Of a DNA stretch of 6,159 bases, positions 1 through 6,089 are shown piece after piece (within the stretch, counting starts at the first letter, position 1; each line of letters opens with the position of its first letter). The stretch spans positions 1 through 6,159 of the forward strand of contig JBGCED010000011.1 of NCBI GenBank assembly GCA_045106055.1, in the 5' to 3' direction. Position numbers and translations under genes: made by a program. Below the pieces are notes generated by a model. It was not told the origin of the DNA. It saw only the letters and a list, made by a program, of their open reading frames with translations, and did no database searches. The stretch is from JBGCED01 sp045106055. Lineage in GTDB: Bacteria; Pseudomonadota; Alphaproteobacteria; CBDDJK01.

Positions 1-3000
1 GGGCGCAATTTGGCGTGGGGCGCAAGCTTATCAATATATTTCACCAGCAAATCAGGGCGGCTGAAGCGTTCATTCCGAAAGCCAATGACCAGCCCTTTTA
101 CCCCAGCATCCAGCCTTGCAATCCCCGCAATTTTACAATCAATTTTAATGTGCATGACCTGCAATAAGGCTTTGACCATTTGCGGCAGCGATCCAAAACG
201 ATCACCAAGCTCCACCGCAAAGGCTTCAATCTCGTCATGGGTGGTTAAGGCAGATAGTCGCCGATATAGCGCCATGCGCAGCGATAATTCCTCAACATAG
301 GTTTCAGGCAGCATGACGGCAACCCCCAGCGAAATGATCGGCGACCAGTTTAAATCATGCGGATTATCGCTTAATGGCTGATTGGTTGCTTTTAAGCGCG
401 CATCCTCCACCGCTTGTTCCAGCAATTGCTGGTATAATTCAACTCCAATTTCTTTGATATGCCCTGATTGCGCCTCGCCCAGCAAATTTCCCGCCCCGCG
501 AATATCCAAATCATGGCTGGCAAGGGTGAAGCCTGCCCCCAGCCCATCAAGGCTTGCCATCACTTCCAAGCGTTTTTGCGCGCTCGTGCTGATGATCTTT
601 CTGGGTTCAATCGTTAAATAGCAATAAGCGCGAATTTTTGATCGCCCGACCCGCCCCCTTAATTGATAAAGCTGCGATAGCCCAAAGCGATCCGCATGAT
701 GAATGATGATCGTATTAGCGGTTGGAATATCAAGCCCGCTTTCCACAATATTGGTGGACAGCAAAATATCGAATTTCCCATCAATAAAGCCCGCCATGAT
801 TGATTCAAGCTCGTCAGGGGGCATCTGCCCATGCGCCATGGCAAGGCGCGCTTCGGGGGCTAGGGTGTCTTTGATTCTTTCATAAAGCCGCTCAAGATCC
901 GCAATGCGCGGACAGACATAGAATATTTGCCCGCCGCGTGCAATTTCGCGCCTGATGGCTTCGGATAATACCAAGCGATCAAATGGGGTGACAAAGCTTC
1001 GAACCGCCAAGCGATCCACAGGCGGGGTTGCGATGATGCTTAAATCGCGCGCCCCCGATAATGCCATTTGCAAAGTGCGCGGAATGGGGGTTGCGGTCAT
1101 TGCCAGAAAATGAATATTGGCTTTTAGTTCTTTTAACCGTTCCTTTTGACGCACGCCAAAATGCTGTTCTTCATCAATAATCACCAGCCCCAACCGATCA
1201 AAATCCAGTGATTTTGCAAGCAATGCATGGGTGCCAATTAAAATATCCAGCTTGCCTTCTGCAATTAAGGCGCGGGTTTTGCGCTGTTCAGCAGCTGGCA
1301 CAAGCCGTGATAATTGACCAATATTAAGTCCTGTTTCTTGAAACCGTTTTGCAAAAAGCTTGAAATGCTGGCGGGCAAGCAAAGTTGTGGGGGCAAGGAT
1401 TGCAACTTGCAGCCCGCTCATCGCGACCAAAAAGGCAGCCCTGATGGCAATTTCGGTTTTGCCAAAGCCAACATCGCCGCAAATTAAGCGATCCATTGGC
1501 TTGCCGCTGGCAAGATCATTCACCACATCATCAATCGCATTTAATTGATCATCGGTTTCAATAAAGCCAAAGCCCGCGCAAAAATTATCCCATAAGCCAG
1601 CGGGCGGCGCAACAATTTCACCAGGCTTTAGCGCGCGCTCCGCTGCCATTGCCAATAATTTATCAGCAATATCCAAAATACGCTTTTTGCTTTTTGCTTT
1701 GCGGGCTTGCCAATTTGCGCTGCCAAGGCGATCCAGCTGCGCCTCTGCTTCTTCTGATCCATAGCGCGATAATAATTCCAAATTCTCAACGGGCAGAAAT
1801 AAGCGATCCCCGCCATGATATAATAATCTTAGGCAATCATGGGGCGCGCCTCCAACCTCAATCCGTTCCAGCCCGTCAAATTTGCCAATGCCATGATCAA
1901 TATGCACGACCAAATCGCCCAGATTTAACGCGGTCATTTCCGTTAGAAATTCTGCGCCGCGTTTGCGATTGCGCGTGGGTCTTGCAAGCCGTTCGCCCAA
2001 TATATCCGCCTCACCAAACAGGATTAAATCAGGGGCGATCACGCCATGTTCCAGCTCGATCACCACAAGGTGGATGGGCTGGATTTGATGTGGGGTAAAG
2101 GTGATCTGGCTTGCATCCTTGATCATCATCAGCGCGGTAATATCATGCTCTTCAAGTAAAATTTTTAACCGCTCACGCGCGCCAAAACTATGGGCGGCAA
2201 TGATGATCGGGCAGGATGCATTTTTTTGAAGCGTTTTTAAGGCTTGCAGCCGCTCCAACCGTGATAAGGCAAGTTTGGGCGCTCTATTTTCAGGCAATAG
2301 GCGTTTGAAAAAATCATCTTGAACCAGCTTGCCCTGCCAGTCTTGGGTTTGAATTTCTGCCCCAGCTGGCGGTAAATGATGGGGGTGAACCAAGATCGCG
2401 TGCTGGGTCTTCAAACGCTGTTCCCATGCGCTTTCTTGTAAAAAGAAGCTTTGCGGCGGAATCGGCTTATAAGGCAATTCGGTTTCGCTGCCTGCAAGCA
2501 CCAGCTGATGGCTGGATTCTTGATGTTTTTGCGCATTGCTCGAATGAGGATTATGCGGTTTTTGCGCGTCCATCACTGCTAGGCGCGCCTGATAATGATC
2601 GTCAACCATGGCGATGCGGTCTTGCATGGCGGGGGGGCAATCATGGTCCAGCATTAATAAAGGCGGGGCGTTAAAATAATCATCCAGCCAGATCATCTCA
2701 TCATAAAAAAGGGGAAGCCAATGTTCCAAGCCTTGAATGCGCCGCCCATCGCTAACCGCAGTAAAGACGGGGTCTGTGTCATTATTGCCGCCAAATAATT
2801 GTCGGTAAGCCTGGCGGAATCGCTCAATCTCTGGTGCATCTAGGATAAATTCCATGATCGGCATTAAAGTAATTGTGGTGACCGCAGATTTATCCTTTTG
2901 ATTCAGTGTTCTTTGAGTGATCGGGTCAAAGGGCTGGATCGTGTCAATTTCATCGCCAAACAGATCAAGCCTTAATGGGTGATCTGATCCTGTTGGGTAT

Positions 3001-3497
3001 AAATCAATGATGCTGCCGCGAATCGCATATTCCCCCGCTTCGCGCACGGTGGTGGTGCGGTGATAGCCTTGCTTGATCAAGAACCGCTTTAAATGATCAA
3101 GATCAAACGGTTTTCCTTGATGCAATTCCAAAAAATTATCGCGCCAATAATCCAATGGCGGCAATTTCTGGCTATAGCCATTTACCGTGGTGAAGATGAT
3201 GGCAGGGGATGATGTGTTTTCTGTGCTTTGATGTTCATAAAGCTTTGAAAGCGCGGTTAAACGCGCCGCTGTTAAGGCAGGGTTGGGGGATACCCGATCA
3301 TAAGGCACACAATCCCATGCGGGCAGCATAAACGCATCAATCGCAGGGTGAAAAAACCGAAACAGATCACAGGCGATTTTGGCGCGCACATCATCGCGGG
3401 CAATATAAATCACCGAAGACGCGATATTGCCTTTATTTAGCTTCATGCCAAGCTGATATAAATCCAACCCAAGCGGTGTATTTTGCCAATGCTGCAT
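1..3497 (-). CDS. mfd: Transcription-repair coupling factor Mfd, C-terminus cut by window edge
   Basis: Mfd is a cytoplasmic ATP-driven DNA translocase that pushes stalled RNA polymerase off template lesions and recruits UvrA for excision repair. I translated the minus strand from 3497 to base 1: the frame stays open for 1165 codons. Landmarks, all in one frame: AWDCVPYDRVSPNP (residues 60–73) and REAGEYAIRGSIIDLYP (about 152–168) in the UvrB-like N-terminal part; the RNA-polymerase-interacting domain with LGDLVVHIDHGIGKF (526–540); Walker A GDVGFGKT (674–681, catalytic lysine 680); DEEQ (775–778); TATPIPRT (801–808); STNIVESGLDIP (914–925); QLRGRVGRS (945–953); and the TRCF domain with LPETYV (from 1063). 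The start is fixed by an in-frame TAG, the sdhE stop, two codons upstream. It follows sdhE by 3 bases with no good Shine-Dalgarno sequence, so coupled translation is likely. The family is usually about 1150–1200 residues, so probably only a few dozen are missing. A polar stretch near residues 310–332 looks like a small lineage-specific insertion. Confidence 0.98.
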   Translation of the reverse strand, partial: MQHWQNTPLGLDLYQLGMKLNKGNIASSVIYIARDDVRAKIACDLFRFFHPAIDAFMLPAWDCVPYDRVSPNPALTAARLTALSKLYEHQSTENTSSPAIIFTTVNGYSQKLPPLDYWRDNFLELHQGKPFDLDHLKRFLIKQGYHRTTTVREAGEYAIRGSIIDLYPTGSDHPLRLDLFGDEIDTIQPFDPITQRTLNQKDKSAVTTITLMPIMEFILDAPEIERFRQAYRQLFGGNNDTDPVFTAVSDGRRIQGLEHWLPLFYDEMIWLDDYFNAPPLLMLDHDCPPAMQDRIAMVDDHYQARLAVMDAQKPHNPHSSNAQKHQESSHQLVLAGSETELPYKPIPPQSFFLQESAWEQRLKTQHAILVHPHHLPPAGAEIQTQDWQGKLVQDDFFKRLLPENRAPKLALSRLERLQALKTLQKNASCPIIIAAHSFGARERLKILLEEHDITALMMIKDASQITFTPHQIQPIHLVVIELEHGVIAPDLILFGEADILGERLARPTRNRKRGAEFLTEMTALNLGDLVVHIDHGIGKFDGLERIEVGGAPHDCLRLLYHGGDRLFLPVENLELLSRYGSEEAEAQLDRLGSANWQARKAKSKKRILDIADKLLAMAAERALKPGEIVAPPAGLWDNFCAGFGFIETDDQLNAIDDVVNDLASGKPMDRLICGDVGFGKTEIAIRAAFLVAMSGLQVAILAPTTLLARQHFKLFAKRFQETGLNIGQLSRLVPAAEQRKTRALIAEGKLDILIGTHALLAKSLDFDRLGLVIIDEEQHFGVRQKERLKELKANIHFLAMTATPIPRTLQMALSGARDLSIIATPPVDRLAVRSFVTPFDRLVLSEAIRREIARGGQIFYVCPRIADLERLYERIKDTLAPEARLAMAHGQMPPDELESIMAGFIDGKFDILLSTNIVESGLDIPTANTIIIHHADRFGLSQLYQLRGRVGRSKIRAYCYLTIEPRKIISTSAQKRLEVMASLDGLGAGFTLASHDLDIRGAGNLLGEAQSGHIKEIGVELYQQLLEQAVEDARLKATNQPLSDNPHDLNWSPIISLGVAVMLPETYVEELSLRMALYRRLSALTTHDEIEAFAVELGDRFGSLPQMVKALLQVMHIKIDCKIAGIARLDAGVKGLVIGFRNERFSRPDLLVKYIDKLAPHAKLR

Positions 3498-3500
3498 GGG

Positions 3501-3782
3501 CTAGATTACAGCGCCGCCTGCCTTAATAAAGGCGCGGATTTCAAGTAAAAGCTCATGGTGGGAGTCATTTTCTGGTGGCGGGGCATCGGTGGTTAGCAGC
3601 GCAAGCAATTCTTGATCATTGCGCAGCAGCAGGCTTTTAAAAATACGAAGCGCGGATTGATCCATGGCTTCAAGATAGCGATCGGCAAACCGCCCAAGGA
3701 TTAAATCCATTTCCTTCATGCCGCGCCGCCAACAATGATAGCGTATTTTTGAAAGCTGATGGTGATGGTCAATATTATTCAT
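3501..3782 (-). CDS. sdhE: Succinate dehydrogenase assembly factor 2 (SdhE/CptB, DUF339)
   Basis: This 93-residue protein belongs to the SdhE family, small cytoplasmic helical proteins that promote covalent attachment of FAD to the flavoprotein subunit of succinate dehydrogenase and fumarate reductase. The diagnostic RGxxE motif is present as RRGMKEMD (residues 19–26), followed by LILGRFAD, the form common in alphaproteobacteria. The rest, with LRIFKSLLLRNDQELLALL in the middle, matches the family's short helical bundle, and the length is normal. The N-terminus is histidine-rich (DHHHQ at 5–9). The gene is directly upstream of mfd on the same strand with a 3-base gap, an arrangement common in this class. 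The ATG at 3782 has no recognisable Shine-Dalgarno sequence but lies 9 bases after a TATAAA box, which suggests a leaderless or nearly leaderless transcript. No other ATG near the start lies upstream of the conserved region, so the start is reasonable. Confidence 0.95.
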   Translation of the reverse strand: MNNIDHHHQLSKIRYHCWRRGMKEMDLILGRFADRYLEAMDQSALRIFKSLLLRNDQELLALLTTDAPPPENDSHHELLLEIRAFIKAGGAVI

Positions 3783-3791
3783 GGTAAGGGC

Positions 3792-3820
3792 TTTATACTG
3801 GTTCTAATCAAAAAGCAAAA
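3792..3820 (-). promoter_or_regulatory. Candidate promoter of sdhE–mfd
   Basis: On the minus strand a TATAAA box (3792–3797) lies 9 bases before the sdhE ATG. A weak -35-like TTTTGC (3815–3820) stands 17 bases further upstream; TTGCTT at 3813–3818 with a 15-base spacer is an alternative. The -10 match is good and the -35 match poor. If it is used, transcription would start only a few bases before the ATG. The -35 region lies inside the inverted repeat at 3810–3829, so a bound protein could compete with RNA polymerase. This is inferred from sequence only. Confidence 0.3.
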
Positions 3821-3843
3821 CTGCTTTTTGCAAAAAACTTTGC
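3810..3843. repeat. Two adjacent small inverted repeats with AAAC loops
   Basis: The first is AAAAAGCA (3810–3817), loop AAAC, TGCTTTTT (3822–3829), a perfect 8-bp stem. The second follows directly: GCAAA (3830–3834), loop AAAC, TTTGC (3839–3843), a perfect 5-bp stem. The junction also contains the 12-bp perfect palindrome TTTTTGCAAAAA (3825–3836). The stems are too poor in G+C to be strong transcription terminators. The position, 28 bases upstream of sdhE and over its candidate -35, suits an operator or a bendable A-tract element. No regulator can be named. Confidence 0.6.
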
Positions 3844-3849
3844 GATTAT

Positions 3850-3884
3850 GGTGATTTTTTGGTTTTATCTTGGGGATTTTTTGG
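3850..3884. repeat. 13-bp direct repeat, 22-bp period
   Basis: GGTGATTTTTTGG (3850–3862) and GGGGATTTTTTGG (3872–3884) match at 12 of 13 positions. Their starts are 22 bp apart, close to two helical turns, so both copies would face the same side of the DNA. They lie upstream of the tRNA-Gln gene and the second copy overlaps its candidate -35 box. This spacing is typical of paired activator or repressor sites, but chance in T-rich DNA is also possible. Confidence 0.5.
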
Positions 3885-3908
3885 CTATAGAGCGATTACA
3901 CATATTTT
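3881..3908 (+). promoter_or_regulatory. Candidate promoter of tRNA-Gln
   Basis: TTGGCT (3881–3886) and TATTTT (3903–3908) are separated by 16 bases. Transcription would begin near 3915, giving a 5' leader of about 38 nucleotides to be removed by RNase P. Both boxes are partial matches to the sigma-70 consensus, and the surrounding DNA is T-rich, so other assignments are possible. Confidence 0.25.
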
Positions 3909-3952
3909 TTAAGCATCATTATGGTGTTCAAACATCATCAATGATTGCTTTT

Positions 3953-4027
3953 TGGGGTGTAGCCAAGCGGTAAGGCAGCGGTTTTTGGTATCGCCATGCG
4001 GAGGTTCGAATCCTCCCACCCCAGCCA
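3953..4027 (+). tRNA. tRNA-Gln (anticodon TTG), CCA encoded
   Basis: A complete cloverleaf can be drawn. The acceptor stem TGGGGTG (3953–3959) pairs fully with CACCCCA (4017–4023). The D arm is GCC/GGC (3962–3964 with 3974–3976). The anticodon stem GCGGT/ATCGC (3978–3982 with 3990–3994) encloses the loop TTTTGGT, whose anticodon TTG (3985–3987) reads CAA and, by wobble, CAG. The T arm GGAGG/CCTCC (4000–4004 with 4012–4016) carries the loop TTCGAAT. The discriminator base is G (4024) and CCA is encoded at 4025–4027. The weak first pair U1–A72 and G73 are known recognition features of tRNA-Gln. It stands alone, divergent from sdhE–mfd and convergent with the TolC-family gene. Confidence 0.98.
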
Positions 4028-4269
4028 TCTTTCTTATTGCCCTCTGTTTTTGAGCAGGATCAAGGCTTTATATTATCTAGCTGTGGCACTTTTGCCTTCA
4101 TTAGCTTAATCGCCAGTCTTAATGAATTTAAAACTGATTCCAAGCGTATCTTTATGGCTTTAACAGCAAGTCTGAAAAACTAAAATGGATATCCCCGCTT
4201 AAGCAGAATGCCCTAAGCCCTAACCAGCATTAAAGATAAAGAGGTGGGGCATCCCGTAAGGATAGATGA
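4028..4269. other. Non-coding region between tRNA-Gln and the TolC-family gene
   Basis: These 242 bases lie between two convergent genes and hold no coding region I can support. The longest suggestive stretch is a minus-strand open frame of about 40 codons across the middle (rich in L, K and I, ending QLDNIKP), without a good start or ribosome binding site. I saw no clear terminator for either gene: the T-rich run after the tRNA has no stem before it, and GGGATGCCC after the TolC stop has too small a loop and no T-tract. Minor palindromes GGATATCC (4187–4194) and GCTTAAGC (4197–4204) and a doubled CCCTAA (4211–4223) are present. No phage or integrase trace is visible. Confidence 0.5.
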
Positions 4270-6078
4270 TTACCCTATTATGGGTTGCCTATCGCCGCGA
4301 TCAAGCTTCATCAACTGGATAGGCTGAACTGGCAGTGATCTTTCATCAAATGAATCACTCCCGCTTGGTGTGTTATTGTAATCAAGGCTGGTGGTGGGCT
4401 GGGTTGTTGGCTGGACAGCAGGTTTGAAATCCGCTTGAACATCCACAGCATCCACCATACCGCCATTTGCTTGCGGCGGCAGGCTTGCTTCTGTTTCATC
4501 CGCTGAACCCGCATCATTTTCAGGCGCAATAATCGATTGCGGCATATAGGCTTGATCGCCATCTTTATCATGCGCGCCCATCACCATTTCATTCATGGGA
4601 TCAGGTGTCACAAGCCCAATATTTTCGGGCGTTAAAATGCCAATCGCATTTGCCAAATCATAAGCACTGCTTAAAGAATCAAATTCTGCGCCGATCAAGC
4701 TAATCTCTGCTTGAAATAGCTCATTTTGGGCGTCCAGCACACCCAAGGCGGTTTCTTTTCCAGATTCGCGTAATTTCTGACGAGAGGTCAATAATTCTTG
4801 TGATAGAATAATGCCATTTTCATAGAGGCTGCGGCGCTTATTGGCATGTTCTAACCTGCCCCATGCGACCGCCACAGATTCCAAAATGCGCAAGCGGGTC
4901 GTATCAGCATTGCTTAACATTTCTTCCCAATTTTCGGATAATTTGGCAACGGCTGCTTTTGTTGCAAAGCCTGAAAATAAATCCCAGCTTAGCTCAAGAT
5001 AGGCTTTGGCGGTGGTTGATCGCTGATCCTCAATCCCATCTGCATCATAAGACCATTCATTCGAACCAACCAGATCAAGGCTTGGCGCATATCCGCTCCA
5101 TGCTGCATTTTTTCGCGCTGCCATTGCATCCGCATCAAGCTTTGACTTAAATAAAGCAGGATTATTGGCAATCGCAACATCAATCGCTTGCTGAAGCGTT
5201 GCAGGCACCAAAATCAGTTCCGATAAATCATCGCGCATCATGTTTAAATTCGGCGCGCTGCCAAAGCTTTTTTCATAAGCAGCAACAGCACGGCTTAGCT
5301 GGCGGTCAAAACCAAGTGCTTCATCAAGTGCGCGCTGCAATCTTGATTTTGCTTGTAAAACATCAACCGACACGCCCGCACCGCTTCTAACGCGTTCATC
5401 TTCAAGTTCCATTTGCGAGCGAATGGTTTCTTGCTTGCGCGATGAAATATCAAGCAAGGCTTGAGCGCGCATAATTTCAATATAGGCCTTTGCCGCTGCT
5501 GAAACAGATGATTGAACAACATTTGCATAATTATATTGTGCCGCTTGCAGCGCGAAATGATCGGCTTTGCTTTGATTCCTCGTCCCTAAGCCGTTAAAAA
5601 TATTCTGACGAAGGGTAACCGTCGTGGTTTTGTAATCAAGCTCTTCATTGGTTTCTTGCGCACGGGTGGTTGGATTTGATACTTCGGTAAAGCCCGCTTC
5701 CCCCGTAACGCTAAGGGTTGGGTAATAACCAGAACGGGTTTCCTTAATGGCTTCCCCTGCTGCGCGCACCTTGCTTGCTTCAGCATTAATTGCGGGCAAG
5801 CTTTGCAGCATATGGGAAATTTCACTTGAAAGGCTGCCTGTTTTTTGAATTTCATCAGCCCTAACGCCATTATAAGCGCCATCATAAGCCCCAAATGCGC
5901 ATAATGCAGCAATGCCCATCGCCAAAAAGCGGTAAGATTTCGTTAAGGCATTTACCATATGACCAGCCATCATATGATCAGGGCGCGCCATTTTGATAAG
6001 ATCGCGTTTGACAAGATTGCATTTGATCGCGCCACCGCGCTCAAAATCCTTCAATTCAGCAGGCTTATTGACAGACAT
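4270..6078 (-). CDS. TolC-family outer membrane channel (type I secretion / efflux)
   Basis: The 602-residue product is a TolC-family outer membrane factor, which as a trimer forms the beta-barrel and periplasmic alpha-barrel exit duct for type I secretion or RND/ABC efflux pumps. The family's two-fold internal repeat is visible: SGYYPTLSVTGEAGF (116–130) matches SGYAPSLDLVGSNEW (328–342), LRQNIFNGLGTRNQ (156–169) matches LSWDLFSGFATKAA (363–376), and VDVLQAKSRLQRA (238–250) matches LGVLDAQNELFQA (445–457). The second half ends near residue 490. A hydrophobic export segment (YRFLAMGIAALCAFGAY, 49–65) precedes a likely signal-peptidase site after VRA (residue 74), leaving an unusually long n-region of about 48 residues. 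Residues about 495–602 form an acidic, proline/threonine/asparagine-rich tail that looks disordered. The first ATG is chosen because GGAG lies 7 bases before it; later ATGs (codons 30, 36, 37, 41) have no such site. Type I secretion/LapE-like membership seems more likely than drug efflux, but the partner genes are not visible. Confidence 0.92.
   Translation of the reverse strand: MSVNKPAELKDFERGGAIKCNLVKRDLIKMARPDHMMAGHMVNALTKSYRFLAMGIAALCAFGAYDGAYNGVRADEIQKTGSLSSEISHMLQSLPAINAEASKVRAAGEAIKETRSGYYPTLSVTGEAGFTEVSNPTTRAQETNEELDYKTTTVTLRQNIFNGLGTRNQSKADHFALQAAQYNYANVVQSSVSAAAKAYIEIMRAQALLDISSRKQETIRSQMELEDERVRSGAGVSVDVLQAKSRLQRALDEALGFDRQLSRAVAAYEKSFGSAPNLNMMRDDLSELILVPATLQQAIDVAIANNPALFKSKLDADAMAARKNAAWSGYAPSLDLVGSNEWSYDADGIEDQRSTTAKAYLELSWDLFSGFATKAAVAKLSENWEEMLSNADTTRLRILESVAVAWGRLEHANKRRSLYENGIILSQELLTSRQKLRESGKETALGVLDAQNELFQAEISLIGAEFDSLSSAYDLANAIGILTPENIGLVTPDPMNEMVMGAHDKDGDQAYMPQSIIAPENDAGSADETEASLPPQANGGMVDAVDVQADFKPAVQPTTQPTTSLDYNNTPSGSDSFDERSLPVQPIQLMKLDRGDRQPIIG
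5992..6031. repeat. 15-bp imperfect tandem repeat inside the TolC N-terminal extension
   Basis: Read on the plus strand, TTTGATAAGATCGCG (5992–6006) is followed directly by TTTGACAAGATTGCA (6007–6021) and a partial third copy TTTGATCGCG (6022–6031). The first two copies agree at 12 of 15 positions. Because the unit is a multiple of three, it keeps the gene's frame, encoding the related segments CNLVK and RDLIK of the protein. It falls in the region before the signal sequence, where constraint is expected to be low. Confidence 0.75.
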
Positions 6079-6085
6079 TCTTCCA

Positions 6086-6089
6086 CTCC
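6086..6089 (-). promoter_or_regulatory. Shine-Dalgarno site deciding the TolC-family start
   Basis: On the minus strand GGAG stands 7 bases before the ATG at 6078, with a second purine-rich GGAAGA directly against the ATG. None of the downstream in-frame ATGs has a comparable site, so this element favours the long form of the protein with its extended N-terminus. Confidence 0.7.

Noticed and set aside
1649..2098. A 149-codon plus-strand open frame
   Set aside because: It lies antisense inside the unbroken mfd frame, has no recognisable motifs and no ribosome binding site, and its composition is that of a shadow frame.
3810..3829. The 8-bp inverted repeat as a Rho-independent terminator
   Set aside because: Its stem has only two G/C pairs and there is no upstream plus-strand gene to terminate; on the minus strand it is upstream of, not after, a gene.
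4211..4223. CCCTAA repeated twice, resembling telomeric sequence
   Set aside because: Only two copies separated by one base; chance is an adequate explanation.
4028..4269. A possible small protein or decayed gene of about 40 codons on the minus strand
   Set aside because: There is no good start codon or ribosome binding site except a late ATG giving about 13 residues, and I do not recognise the peptide.
4311..4571. An 86-codon minus-strand open frame overlapping the TolC tail
   Set aside because: It is an alternative frame of the same strand as the TolC-family gene, with odd M/K/R/Q-rich composition and no family features.
5586..5912. A 108-codon minus-strand open frame
   Set aside because: It is a shifted frame of the TolC-family gene, whose own frame here carries clear family motifs and the signal sequence.
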